Shown: positions 24,778 to 34,000 of the stretch, piece after piece
Layout: each line of letters opens with the position of its first letter
Numbering within the stretch: the first letter of the stretch is position 1
Assembly: GCF_003851045.1 (NCBI RefSeq)
Contig: NZ_BFBX01000071.1
Location: 49,877-113,876, forward strand
Direction: 5' to 3'
DNA: 64,000 nt
From: Paenibacillus sp. 598K
GTDB taxonomy: Bacteria > Bacillota > Bacilli > Paenibacillales > Paenibacillaceae
Program-made: the position numbers and the translations under genes
The notes under the pieces: generated by a model
Told to the model about the DNA's origin: nothing
Databases searched by the model: none
Seen by the model: only the letters and a program-made list of their open reading frames with translations

Positions 24778-26091
24778 CTATCCCATGTCCAGATGCTCGC
24801 GCAAGGTCGTGCCGGTGTAGGCATCTCGGAACATCCCCCGCTCCGCCAGCATCGGCACTACCTCCTCCAGGAACAGGTCCAGTGACGACAGCGAGCCTCC
24901 GGGCAGCGCGATCAGGCCGTCCAGCGCGCCTGCTTCGCGACGCGCGACGATCGCCTCCAGCGCATCTTCCGGCGTCCCCGCCACGACCCAGTGGCCCGAG
25001 CCGACCACCTCCGGACGCGACAGCAATGCCCGCACCGTCGGCTGCTCGCGCCGCACGAGCGCCCGCAGCTGCTCGGCATGCGTACGGCTCCATACGGGCC
25101 GCGCCGCAGACGGATCGTCCAGCATCGCCTCGGTGACCGGCCGATCCGGCGGAGTCTCGCGCAGATCGATGCCGAGCAGCCTCTCGACCGACGCATATCT
25201 GCGCTCCTCGTCCAGATGGACATGCGCCTCCCGGTGCAGCTCCATCGCCTCGGCGCGGGTGCGCGCCAAGAAAAAATAAAGTCCCGGCAGCACACGCACC
25301 TCATCGGGTCGACGACCGGCATCAGCTGCTCGCTGTCGCAGATCGCGCCTAAGCTCGATGCCGGCTGCAGAGTCTGGACTGGCTGCGAACACCGCATCCG
25401 CTGTCGCTGCCGCGAATGCGCGGCCTGCCGGAGAGGCTCCGGCCTGTAGCAGCGGCGGACCTCCTGCGGGGTGAGACGGGACATTAAGCGGTCCGCGTAC
25501 ATGATAGTGCTCTCCCCGATAGTCGATCGGATGCACGCCGGAGCTGTCGCCGAAGCGTCCGGACGCCCGATCGAGCCGCAGTGTCTCATGCGGATAGCTG
25601 TCCCACAGCCTGCGCACCACCTCGACGAACTCGGCCGCCCCCGCATAGCGAGCCTCTGAGGGAGGCAGCGGCCTGTCGCCGAAGTTGGCGGCGCCGTCCA
25701 TCGACGTGACGATGTTCAAGCCGGCGCGACCGTTGCTCGCCCAATGGAGGGACTGGAGCTGCCGCGCGACCAGATAAGGAGCGTTGAAGCTGGTGGAGGC
25801 GGTCGTGATCAGACCGATCCGCTGAGTTTCCCTGGCGATGGTCGCCATCAACACGGTCGGATCGAGACTGCCAAACCCTGCCGATTGATCAAGCGCTTCG
25901 ATATTCAGATGCAACGCGTCAGGCTTGAAGACAAAGTCAAGCTTGGCGCGCTCGGCCTTCACAGCCAGGTCCGCATACAGATCGCTGCTGTAAAGCTCTT
26001 CGACTCTACTCTCAGGCCTGCGCCAATTGTCGCCTTTCAGCCAGGTGGAGGACAGGGACAACCCGATACACAGCTTTCTTGCTTCGATCAC
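24778..26091 (-). CDS. NtaA/SnaA/DmoA family FMN-dependent monooxygenase (LLM class)
   Basis: A 437-residue luciferase-like monooxygenase of the NtaA/SnaA/DmoA branch, which uses reduced flavin supplied by a partner reductase. Family marks are the N-terminal GLSLSSTWLKGDNWR, FVFKPDAL, ETQRIGLITTASTSFNAPYLVARQLQSLHWASNGRAGLNIVTS, the GPLNVPSHPAGGPPLLQAGASPAGRAFAA segment and AGTPEDALEAI. NtaA relatives oxidise metal chelates such as nitrilotriacetate. Here the gene is the first behind a Fur box with a reductase and a ferric-ligand-binding lipoprotein, so oxidative breakdown of an iron chelator is an attractive reading, not shown. GTG start with AAAGG 9 bases upstream. Confidence 0.88.
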   Translation of the reverse strand: MIEARKLCIGLSLSSTWLKGDNWRRPESRVEELYSSDLYADLAVKAERAKLDFVFKPDALHLNIEALDQSAGFGSLDPTVLMATIARETQRIGLITTASTSFNAPYLVARQLQSLHWASNGRAGLNIVTSMDGAANFGDRPLPPSEARYAGAAEFVEVVRRLWDSYPHETLRLDRASGRFGDSSGVHPIDYRGEHYHVRGPLNVPSHPAGGPPLLQAGASPAGRAFAAATADAVFAASPDSAAGIELRRDLRQRAADAGRRPDEVRVLPGLYFFLARTRAEAMELHREAHVHLDEERRYASVERLLGIDLRETPPDRPVTEAMLDDPSAARPVWSRTHAEQLRALVRREQPTVRALLSRPEVVGSGHWVVAGTPEDALEAIVARREAGALDGLIALPGGSLSSLDLFLEEVVPMLAERGMFRDAYTGTTLREHLDMG

Positions 26092-26126
26092 CTTAATCTA
26101 CCTTTCCCAAGTTGCACGATAAGTCA

Positions 26127-26155
26127 ATGTTATCGACAATGATTATTATTATCAA
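26127..26155 (-). promoter_or_regulatory. Fur box and promoter of the monooxygenase-reductase-SBP operon
   Basis: TGATTATTATTATCA (26140-26154) matches 13 of 14 fixed positions of the Bacillus Fur 7-1-7 box. On the minus strand TTGATA (26150-26155), a 17-base spacer and TAACAT (26127-26132) form a plausible promoter covered by the box. Confidence 0.8.
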
Positions 26156-26221
26156 TAACAGTGTAACAGGAACGGCGCCGCAACGAAATGCACAAATCTC
26201 CAAACGGGCATGGACAATTGT

Positions 26222-27034
26222 CTATCGTTCTCTGTACGAGGTAGGCGCCGAGCCGTATTTGCGCTTGAAGGCGCGACTGAAATACAGCGGGTTGGCGTAG
26301 CCTACGCTCGCCGCGACATCCCGGATCGCATAGTGCCCGGACATCAGCAGCTCCCTGGCTCGCTCCAGCCGATAATGGATGACGTAATCGATCGGACGGT
26401 AGCCTGTACGTTTGTGAAAATAATAGGAGAACTGCCTGGCCGACATATCGCATCGTAAGGCCAAGCCCTCCAGCGTCAGCGCATCCATGTAATGACTATG
26501 CACGTAATCGATGACCGCGTCGATGCCTTCATGCGGACTCTGTTGACTCTGCTGCCGCAATACGCAGGCTGTCAACGCCTGTTCCATCAGCGTCAGGAAG
26601 ATTGCTTTGGCGCGCAGCGCACGCAGGCGATCCGTCCGTCGGACCGCCTGATGCAGCAAGCTTAGCTTCTCGACAATCTCGGGCAACTCGCCCGGCTCCA
26701 GCACGAATACCTCGTCCTGTGTCCAAGCGTCCCCTCCGCTGCATAACAGCGGCTTGTACATGACCGTGTAATATTCCAGCTCTGAGGTCCCTTCCACGAT
26801 CGAATCGATATGTGTCCCGGGAGGGACATGAAGAATAGAGCCGGGCTGCAGACGATAAACCTCGCGATTCAAGGTCATCCGCGCCCGGCCCCGCACAACG
26901 AACAAATACCCGTGCAATGCCGTCCTGTATTGGAGGAGCTGGCTGTCCGGCTGGATCACCAGCCGATGAACGGTCGCAATCTCATAGGCTTGATAAGCCA
27001 AGCTGTCGGCAACCCGTTGAAGGTCAACCCCCAT
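26222..27034 (-). CDS. AraC family regulator with N-terminal cupin domain
   Basis: A 270-residue transcription activator. Residues 20-110 form a cupin-like sensing domain (RTALHGYLFVVRGRARMTLNREVYRLQPGSILHVPPGTH). The C-terminal 100 residues are two helix-turn-helix units (MDALTLEGLALRCDMSARQFSYYFHKRTGYRPIDYVIHYRLERARELLMSGHYAIRDVAASVGYANPLYFSRAFKRKYGSAP). It lies directly upstream of the Fur-controlled monooxygenase operon on the same strand, separated by that operon's promoter, so it is a good candidate activator that responds to a siderophore or chelate. The effector is unknown. Confidence 0.88.
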   Translation of the reverse strand: MGVDLQRVADSLAYQAYEIATVHRLVIQPDSQLLQYRTALHGYLFVVRGRARMTLNREVYRLQPGSILHVPPGTHIDSIVEGTSELEYYTVMYKPLLCSGGDAWTQDEVFVLEPGELPEIVEKLSLLHQAVRRTDRLRALRAKAIFLTLMEQALTACVLRQQSQQSPHEGIDAVIDYVHSHYMDALTLEGLALRCDMSARQFSYYFHKRTGYRPIDYVIHYRLERARELLMSGHYAIRDVAASVGYANPLYFSRAFKRKYGSAPTSYRER

Positions 27035-27076
27035 ACCTCTCCCTGCTTTCCCAAAAAAAATCGTCTCCGAACGCCT

Positions 27077-28318
27077 CTACAGCCGCTCCAGCAGCCGATG
27101 CACCCGCTCGACGGGGATCGCCAGACCGATCGTCTTGGTCTGCTCTCCGTCACGCATCTCCGTCGTCGCGAAGACGACGGCCATCACGCTCCCGCTCTCG
27201 TCGAGCACCGGACTGCCGCTGTTGCCCTTGAAGACCGGCACATCGAGCGCCAGCACCGGGCGCGTCCAGCCGTTCAGCTGCATCTCTCCGATCACCGTCC
27301 CCTGGCCGACGATCTCGCTGAAGTTGAGCGGATTGCCGATAATCGTCACCGGCATCGCCTCCTGCCACTCTCCCTCGCTCAGCGGCAGCGTCGGCAGATC
27401 GTCCGGGTAGTCGCCGCTTAGCTTGAGGATCGCAAGATCCGACGAGGCATCGGAAGCGACGATGGTCGCCGAGTAGGTCTGGCTCATCGAGAGGAACTGT
27501 ACGTTCTGCAGCATCCGACCCTCGACGACATGATGATTGGTGACGATGTAGCCCTCCGGGATGTAGAAACCCGTGCCCTTGCCGCGATCCGTGCTGATGA
27601 GGACGACCGCTTCCTTGTAGGCCTGGATCTGCTCATCCTTGGACAACTCTCGCGAGGTGAACAGGAAGGGCAATGTCTCCATATTGTAGATCCTCGGCCA
27701 GAAGGCGACGATGTTGGCGACCAGCGCCAACGCCAGCAAGCTGAGGATGATCCGCTTGAAGCGTCTGCCGCGACGCTTCTGCTCCTCGGCCAGTTCCCCG
27801 TCATCCTCATCCGCCTCTTCCCAGAATGCCTCCGACTCCGGGTCGAGCGATGCCTCCCGGCGGTCCCGCCCCTCCGAAGGGGCCGTCGTCTCCGCAGTCC
27901 TCGGCCGCAGCTGCACCACCTTGCCGCCTGCAGACTCGCCGCGTCCACTGTCCGCTCGCGCCGTTCGGGCCGACTCGCCCGCTTGCCGCTCGGGCTCGCC
28001 CGACTGACGATCGGCAGGGAGACGCCGGATCATCGGCACCACCTTGGCCGAGCGCGTCCCCGCCTGGGCGCCTCGCTCAGGCGCATCCGTTGCGCCAGTC
28101 GGGCTCGGCGTTGCCGCATCGGCCCATCTGCGAGCCGGCGCGTCTCCCTTTTCAGCGGAGGGAGCGTCTGCCGATGGCTCGCCTTTGTCCGCCTCGCCTC
28201 CGGCGCTCGGTCCTTCGCCGGGCGACTCACCGCGCTCTTGGTCCGAGTCGGCAGCATCGCCAGCGGCAGAAGCTGCCGTCTCCTCCTCTGCGCCCCGCTC
28301 CTTGTCGTCATCCTTCAA
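27077..28318 (-). CDS. Membrane-anchored trypsin-like serine protease (HtrA-like, no PDZ)
   Basis: A 413-residue S1-family protease. Residues 1-185 are an extraordinarily polar, low-complexity cytoplasmic tail (Glu, Ala, Gly, Ser, Arg). Residues 189-206 form one membrane helix. The extracellular protease domain follows, with catalytic His263 (IVTNHHVV), Asp294 (ASSDLAILKL) and Ser367 (KGNSGSPV). HtrA proteases carry a PDZ domain after this point; here the chain stops at the end of the protease domain (IPVERVHRLLERL). Role in cell-envelope protein quality control or signalling is likely. It follows a HAD gene by 38 bases and may share its transcript. Confidence 0.88.
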   Translation of the reverse strand: MKDDDKERGAEEETAASAAGDAADSDQERGESPGEGPSAGGEADKGEPSADAPSAEKGDAPARRWADAATPSPTGATDAPERGAQAGTRSAKVVPMIRRLPADRQSGEPERQAGESARTARADSGRGESAGGKVVQLRPRTAETTAPSEGRDRREASLDPESEAFWEEADEDDGELAEEQKRRGRRFKRIILSLLALALVANIVAFWPRIYNMETLPFLFTSRELSKDEQIQAYKEAVVLISTDRGKGTGFYIPEGYIVTNHHVVEGRMLQNVQFLSMSQTYSATIVASDASSDLAILKLSGDYPDDLPTLPLSEGEWQEAMPVTIIGNPLNFSEIVGQGTVIGEMQLNGWTRPVLALDVPVFKGNSGSPVLDESGSVMAVVFATTEMRDGEQTKTIGLAIPVERVHRLLERL

Positions 28319-28356
28319 GCTGATTCACCTCCTCCTTCCCGAGGGTGCTCGCTGCG

Positions 28357-29154
28357 CTAACCGGTTACTGCCGGCTGTACAGGCAACAGTCCGGCGTACT
28401 CGAGTCCGCGGCGGATACCGGCCTCATCGACATGCGCGGTCACATAGTCCGCATACGGCAGCAGCTCCGGATGCGAGTTGCCCATCGCGATGCCGAGCCC
28501 GACGAAGTCCAGCATTTCCTTGTCGTTGAGATTATCGCCGAAGGCTACGGCATCGGCTGCCGTCAGCCCCAGCTTCTCCAGCAGCGCGGCGATGCCGAGC
28601 GCCTTGGACCCACTCTCGGGCAGCACATCCATCGCATGCTCATGCCAACGGATCAGCTTCAGCTCGCCGAGTCGACCTTGGTACAGATGCTCGTCGCCGC
28701 TCTCGCAGAGCAGGAATACCTGGTATACGTGCTCCTTTTCCCAGAAGTCCGGATCGTAGCCGGGCTGCGCAACCTTCAGCGAATCCACTGCACGCGTGAC
28801 GAACGGATGATCCTGATGGGTCGCATAGTACCCGTGCTCCCCCTGGAACACGAGACTATGCCCGTGCTCGCGAGCCATGCGGACGAGCGCCTCTACGCTC
28901 GCCTTGGCGATCTCGCGCTTTAGCAGCGGCTCCCCCTTGTAGACCACATATGCGCCATTGAGGCAAATATACGACTCGATGTTCAACTCCTCGAGCAGCG
29001 GCTGGATGAAGTAAGGCGCGCGTCCTGTCGCGATGACCGGCTCGACGCCAGTCGCCTTCAGCTCCGCGACCGCGCGTTTGGCGTCCTCGGGCACGACCTT
29101 GTCCTCATTGACCAAGGTTCCGTCGATATCGAAAAATACAATCTTGTAGCTCAT
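28357..29154 (-). CDS. Cof-type HAD phosphatase
   Basis: A 265-residue HAD hydrolase of the Cof family. Motif I FFDIDGTLVN, motif II ATGRAP, motif III the Lys in GSKALGIAALLEKLG, motif IV AFGDNLNDKEML. The cap domain lies between motifs II and III. Expected to dephosphorylate sugar phosphates, flavin or PLP-like substrates in the cytoplasm. The ATG at 29154 (MSYKIVFFDIDG) has AGGAGTGG upstream; a GTG four codons earlier does not improve on it. Probably cotranscribed with the downstream protease gene. Confidence 0.9.
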   Translation of the reverse strand: MSYKIVFFDIDGTLVNEDKVVPEDAKRAVAELKATGVEPVIATGRAPYFIQPLLEELNIESYICLNGAYVVYKGEPLLKREIAKASVEALVRMAREHGHSLVFQGEHGYYATHQDHPFVTRAVDSLKVAQPGYDPDFWEKEHVYQVFLLCESGDEHLYQGRLGELKLIRWHEHAMDVLPESGSKALGIAALLEKLGLTAADAVAFGDNLNDKEMLDFVGLGIAMGNSHPELLPYADYVTAHVDEAGIRRGLEYAGLLPVQPAVTG

Positions 29155-29266
29155 GCTGCAGTCCACTCCTGTCTCTATGCGCCGTCACGCTTGCTGCGTG
29201 CGACGTTCATATCTATCAGTATAATGAATCGGCGCTGGAAAGAAAACCGCATCCTGCCCGCGCAAA

Positions 29267-29312
29267 GCAAAAGTCGCTCCTCCAATCATCCTAAAGATGA
29301 CCGGGGAGCGAC
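29267..29312 (-). terminator. Terminator of the small membrane protein gene
   Basis: On the minus strand GTCGCTCC / GGAGCGAC with an inner ATC-GAT pairing, followed by TTTTGC. It separates this gene from the HAD gene downstream. Confidence 0.75.
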
Positions 29313-29337
29313 CCTGTAATGCCGGACGGGCTTGCCG

Positions 29338-29649
29338 TCAAGTGAGATCGTCGTAGCGATTTTCCTTGGCCCTCCATGCGGAGAAAGCAAGCGAAAAACC
29401 GATCAACTGATAACAGACAAGCCAGATCAAGCTGCGATTCAGAAAATCAGGCCAGGTAAAAAGCGCGGATTTGAACTCGGACAGACGAATCTCCAGCAGG
29501 CTCACGCCAAACCAGATCGCGAAGAGCAGCAGACCGCCCACAACGCCCCGCAGGACGATATATCTGCCTTTGCCCCGCTCGCGAATAGAGCTCCATCTGG
29601 CGACGAAGCGCTCTTCCTTGGGACTTCTGTCGGCTGTAGCAGCAACCAT
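29338..29649 (-). CDS. Small membrane protein of unknown function
   Basis: A 103-residue protein with two predicted membrane helices (about residues 33-55 and 73-92) and a basic N-terminus, so both ends are probably cytoplasmic. I do not recognise the family. The ATG at 29649 follows AAGGAGGGG, a strong site, and the gene has its own terminator, so it appears real. It follows the rhamnosidase-like gene in the opposite transcription sense of nothing else nearby; no functional link is visible. Confidence 0.65.
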   Translation of the reverse strand: MVAATADRSPKEERFVARWSSIRERGKGRYIVLRGVVGGLLLFAIWFGVSLLEIRLSEFKSALFTWPDFLNRSLIWLVCYQLIGFSLAFSAWRAKENRYDDLT

Positions 29650-29757
29650 CGTAACCCCTCCTTACCTCAATGCCGCTAAGCGTGCCATATCAATCCATTA
29701 TAGCACAGCTTACATGTCGGGTTAAGGAACGAAAGCATCATCCTGCTAGGCTGGCTG

Positions 29758-32652
29758 TCAGATCGCGATCATCTCGATGTCGCCAGTGTACCCTTCAGGC
29801 AGCTTCACCTCGATACGGACATCCTTCGGATGCTTGACCTTGATCCGCAGCTCGTCCCCGGCTTCGCCCGTCAGCTTCCAATCGACCTCGATGCGTCCGC
29901 GGCCCGGCAGCGGCACCGATCCCCTCGCCCAGGCAAGCCCGCATGGCTGCGGCGCTACAAGCGCGCTCTGCCAGCCCGGCGCGGTCCGCTGCACGCCCAG
30001 CACCTGCGTGCCGAGGAAGTACGCCGGCGCAGCCGACCAGGCATGGCAGTGACTGCGCGTCAGCATGTCGGGATTGGCGCGATTCTCGCGGAAGCTTGGG
30101 TACATCTCCCAGCAGGTCGTCGCGTCGTAACGTACCATCTCGCCGAAGTTCGCCCGGATATCGTCGAGGATGCGCGCCGTCTGGCCGCCAGCAGCCAGCG
30201 TCTCGTAATAGAAGAAGGACATGAACGGCGATCCGATCTGCACGAACTCGCGCGGCGGCGTCAGCATGTAGCCCGACAGCCGCTCTCTGCGCTCGCCCTG
30301 GGCGACGCCGGTCAGATGCGCCACGACCTGCGTCTGCATGCTGTAGATGTCGGAGCGGCGACCGCCGGTATGGATGCAGTCGAGATACGCCTCTTTTTCC
30401 TCGTCCCACAGATGCGCGTTGATCGCGTCCGAGAGCGTATCTGCCGCTGTCTGCCACCGCTTCGCAGCCTCGCCCTCGCCGGACAGCTCCGCCAGCTCGG
30501 CGGCGACGCGCAGCGTCTTGGCCAGGAACATATTCTGATGCGTGACGACACCCTCGCCCGGCTGATCCATCGGCGACCAGTCCAGCAGATTCCAGCCCTT
30601 GATGTCGAGCAGACCGTCGGCGTTCAGATAGTGCATATAATGCTCCAGCGTATAGGCGATATGCGGATACATCTCGACCGCAAAGTCCAGATCGGCCGTC
30701 TGGTCATAGTACTCCTGACAAGCGATCGCCCAGAAGAACGTCCAGTTCGGGATGACGCTGCTCCAGCCGCTCGGCACCTGATCCGCATAGAGCGGCGTCT
30801 GGCCGCGCGAGCCCGGCACGAGACGCAGACAACGCTTGATAATATCGGTGACGCCGAATACATAGTTGCTGACGAGCGCCTCGTTGCGGCTGTCGCCGAC
30901 CCAGAACACCTGCTCATAGGCCGGGCAGTCGACGAACGTATCCTCCATGCACAGACGCGTCGTATGGCGGCTGATCTCCCAGATCTCGCTGAGGAGCGCG
31001 TCGGAGCATTGGAATCTGCCGACCTCGGCGACCGGGTAGTTGCTCTGGATCACCTGCATGCCGTAGACGCGGACCGGCGCCGATGCCTCGCGCACCGTCA
31101 TCATCACGTAGCGGAAGCCGCGGCGGATCGGCGACTCGTAGCGCTGCCTGCCCCCCTTGCACACATACCGGATCGTATTGTCGAGGCCGTACGTATCCTG
31201 CCGGTACTCGCCCATCTGGTACTCGTAGCCGTACAGATCGATGACCGTGCCTGCGGCCGCCTCGAGCTCGAAGGCCAGATAACCGGACCATTCCTTGCCA
31301 AAATCGATGACGATCTCCGTATCCCAGCCTTCGTATTGCGGCAGCTCGCCAGGCAGCGCGTGCGGCATTACCAGCTGCTGCAGCTGCTCCGGCACCGGAT
31401 GCGGCTGCTCCGCTCCCCGATAGATCGACAGGCTGAGCACATCCGCCTCGCTGACGAACAACGGATCGATCGGGCGCACACGCGAGCCGAGCGCAGCCAG
31501 ATCCTCCGGCTTCGCGACCTGGCGGATCACCTCAGTATAGGCCGGGTCCTCGAAGTCCAGATGCTGCTGGGGCTGATGGTCGATATGGACCGTCGTCGAG
31601 AACGGACCGATCGCCGTAAGCGGCGCCTCTGTCGAGCCGTCGAGCGGGCTGCGGATCTCCAGCTCGACTGCGCAGTCGATGCCCAGATGCAGCTTGCCCA
31701 CATGCGAGCCGCCCGAGGTGTCGATCAACAGCAGATTGTCTCCGGCCTGCAGCGCGACCTCTACCCGCTTCTCCGGCTCCGTCCCGTAATAGGCAGACGC
31801 CTCGATAAGCTGACCGTTGATCGAGCAAGCGCGGAACATCTCTTGGGCATGGGTGAACACGAGCGTCGCCTGGGCAGCCTGCGAGGCGTGCAGCACCGTC
31901 GCCACATAGCCGGTGTGGCCGGTAGGATTGGCATGATGGATGCTCTCGGGGTCCATGAGCGTGCGCATATCCACCGTCGTCGACCAGCTCAGCGAGCGCA
32001 CCTGCTTGAGCGACTCCACCCGCACCGGCCAGATCGTCTCCTCCGTCAGCGGCGGGATATCGCGAGGCTGCAGACGCGGCCATGGCTCCATGCCCGCCGG
32101 CCCTAACGCGCGCGCCTGCTCCCATGCGTCATCTGCATAGGCAGGCTGCTTCCACGCATCGTCCCAGACGGACGCATCGACGTACTCGGCGAAGCCCTGC
32201 TGGCAGGACATCCGCTGCGAGCGACGATGGTAGCCGAGATGGCGCGAGGTCCGCCACGAGGCGTCGGTTGCGAGCAGCGTCTGCCGGCCGCCGTCCCCGT
32301 CCAGCAGATCGAGCTGCGCCAGCAGCCCGGCCCGACCAAGCAAGTAATAGAAGTTCGTGATACCGTAATGATTGACGAATACGGCGACGGTCGCCGGCTT
32401 GCCCGGCTCCAGCAGATGGCCGATACGATGAGTATCATAGGCCAGCTCCTCTGGCCACGAGCGGACGGGCCCTCTGCCGACTGGGACGCCGTTCACCGTC
32501 AGTTGATACCTTGCATCCGCCGTGATCGTCAGCTCCGCATCCTGCCAGCCCGTTTCCGGCACGTCGACTACCCTGCGGAAGCACCGCCACTCGTTGCGCG
32601 GGCTTTCTTCTTCGCCGCCCCAGATCCACTGGGCCTGCCACTGCATTTCCAT
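29758..32652 (-). CDS. GH78-like alpha-L-rhamnosidase
   Basis: A 964-residue glycoside hydrolase without signal peptide, so cytoplasmic. The N-terminal beta domains (WQAQWIWGGEEE..., FRRVVDVPE..., ADARYQLTVNGVPVGRGPVRS) are typical of GH78, as is the (alpha/alpha)6-type catalytic region beginning RFQCSDALLSEIWEISRHTTRLCMEDTFVDCPAYEQVFWVGDSRNEA. The common GH78 motif around DCPxRERxxWxGD is changed here to DCPAYEQVFWVGD, so substrate or mechanism may differ. The C-terminal beta domain ends with GSVPLPGRGRIEVDW. It would release rhamnose or a related sugar from imported glycosides. No transporter is next to it. ATG at 32652 with GGGAG upstream. Confidence 0.82.
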   Translation of the reverse strand: MEMQWQAQWIWGGEEESPRNEWRCFRRVVDVPETGWQDAELTITADARYQLTVNGVPVGRGPVRSWPEELAYDTHRIGHLLEPGKPATVAVFVNHYGITNFYYLLGRAGLLAQLDLLDGDGGRQTLLATDASWRTSRHLGYHRRSQRMSCQQGFAEYVDASVWDDAWKQPAYADDAWEQARALGPAGMEPWPRLQPRDIPPLTEETIWPVRVESLKQVRSLSWSTTVDMRTLMDPESIHHANPTGHTGYVATVLHASQAAQATLVFTHAQEMFRACSINGQLIEASAYYGTEPEKRVEVALQAGDNLLLIDTSGGSHVGKLHLGIDCAVELEIRSPLDGSTEAPLTAIGPFSTTVHIDHQPQQHLDFEDPAYTEVIRQVAKPEDLAALGSRVRPIDPLFVSEADVLSLSIYRGAEQPHPVPEQLQQLVMPHALPGELPQYEGWDTEIVIDFGKEWSGYLAFELEAAAGTVIDLYGYEYQMGEYRQDTYGLDNTIRYVCKGGRQRYESPIRRGFRYVMMTVREASAPVRVYGMQVIQSNYPVAEVGRFQCSDALLSEIWEISRHTTRLCMEDTFVDCPAYEQVFWVGDSRNEALVSNYVFGVTDIIKRCLRLVPGSRGQTPLYADQVPSGWSSVIPNWTFFWAIACQEYYDQTADLDFAVEMYPHIAYTLEHYMHYLNADGLLDIKGWNLLDWSPMDQPGEGVVTHQNMFLAKTLRVAAELAELSGEGEAAKRWQTAADTLSDAINAHLWDEEKEAYLDCIHTGGRRSDIYSMQTQVVAHLTGVAQGERRERLSGYMLTPPREFVQIGSPFMSFFYYETLAAGGQTARILDDIRANFGEMVRYDATTCWEMYPSFRENRANPDMLTRSHCHAWSAAPAYFLGTQVLGVQRTAPGWQSALVAPQPCGLAWARGSVPLPGRGRIEVDWKLTGEAGDELRIKVKHPKDVRIEVKLPEGYTGDIEMIAI

Positions 32653-32894
32653 TCATTCTCCACTCCCTTGATTAATTGAGGCACACCTTGCTTCCCTTCA
32701 TTGTAAACGGGTTCAATCGAAAGAAGATAGGTCAAACCTGGCGAATACATAGGGGAAACACGACATATGAATAAAGAGATGCGGACAAACCTGTTTTTTT
32801 CACGTCTGACGGTTGGACGCGGCGGCTTGCGAATGCTAAGCTATAGATACAGGAAGTGGCACACACGAACTTTTCATTGGAGGGGGAATATCGG

Positions 32895-33779
32895 TTGTTC
32901 AAACGAATTATGCTGTTCATCCTGACCAACGTCCTGGTCATCACTACCATTTCCATTATTTTCTCGATCTTCGGTATCCAGGGGTACATCCGCGAGGAAG
33001 GCGGCATCGACTTTACAGCGCTGCTCATCTTCAGCGCGATTATCGGCTTCACCGGAGCCTTGATCTCGCTTGCTATGTCCCGCTGGATGGCCAAAAAGGC
33101 AATGAACGTCCAGGTGCTTAATCCGGACGGACCGCTCAACGATTACGAGCGTCGGATCGTCGAGACTGTCCATCGCATCAGCCGCACGGCCGGACTGACG
33201 GATATGCCCGAGGTCGGTATCTATCACTCGCCTGAGGTCAATGCCTTCGCCACCGGCCCGACCAAAAAACGCTCGCTCGTCGCCTTGTCCACCGGTTTGC
33301 TTGAGCAGATGGACGATGCGGCCGTCGAAGGCGTAATCGCCCATGAGATCGCCCACATCGCCAACGGCGATATGGTGACGATGACCCTGCTGCAAGGCGT
33401 GATCAATACCTTCGTCGTCTTCCTGTCGCGTATCGCTGCATATATTGTCTCCAACCTCGTGAAAAGTGATAGCATGCGTCATATCGTACATTTCGCCTGC
33501 ATCATCGTCTTCCAGATCGTCTTCTCGATCCTCGGCAGTCTGGTCGTTATGGCCTTCTCCCGTTACCGCGAGTACCATGCCGACGCTGGCGCGGCCGCTT
33601 ATGCCGGCAAGGACAAGATGATCCACGCGCTCCAGTCGCTGAAGCGGACGATCAATCAGGTCGACACGAGCCAGACCTCGCTCAACACGATGAAGATCAG
33701 CACTACGCCCAAAGCGATGAAGCTGTTCTCCTCGCACCCGGATCTCGACGACCGCATCAACAGACTTAGCCAATCCTGA
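32895..33779 (+). CDS. htpX: Membrane zinc metalloprotease HtpX
   Basis: A 294-residue M48 protease for quality control of membrane proteins. Two N-terminal helices (about 4-24 and 37-57), the zinc-binding [10 protein letters not shown], two more helices, and the third zinc ligand in [15 protein letters not shown] are all present, in the usual order and length. I chose the TTG at 32895 ([12 protein letters not shown]...): it has GGAGGGGG upstream and gives the standard HtpX N-terminus, whereas an earlier ATG at 32856 would have no site. Confidence 0.94.
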   Translation: MFKRIMLFILTNVLVITTISIIFSIFGIQGYIREEGGIDFTALLIFSAIIGFTGALISLAMSRWMAKKAMNVQVLNPDGPLNDYERRIVETVHRISRTAGLTDMPEVGIYHSPEVNAFATGPTKKRSLVALSTGLLEQMDDAAVEGVIAHEIAHIANGDMVTMTLLQGVINTFVVFLSRIAAYIVSNLVKSDSMRHIVHFACIIVFQIVFSILGSLVVMAFSRYREYHADAGAAAYAGKDKMIHALQSLKRTINQVDTSQTSLNTMKISTTPKAMKLFSSHPDLDDRINRLSQS

Positions 33780-33804
33780 GCAACGCCTGCCATTATGTCA
33801 TTTT

Positions 33805-33841
33805 AGCCTTTGAGAGCCCTCGCTCTTGAAGGCTTTTTTTG
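33805..33841 (+). terminator. Terminator of htpX
   Basis: AGCCTTTGAGAG / CTCTTGAAGGCT stem followed by a run of T. Confidence 0.9.
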
Positions 33842-34000
33842 TTGTCTGGTCCCGCCGTCGACAGTCCTGCGTTCACACTTCCGACACATATTAGTTGGAT
33901 GAACATCACAGGAAACGTCACTTTTTTGATTTTCTGGTTCAAAAGTATTAGTCTTAAAGATGTACATACTATCGAATCATGTCGAAAGGCGGGAGCGCTC

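Noticed and set aside
24778..26091. Bacterial luciferase (light emission)
   Set aside because: The sequence belongs to the NtaA/SnaA/DmoA branch, and no lux genes are present.
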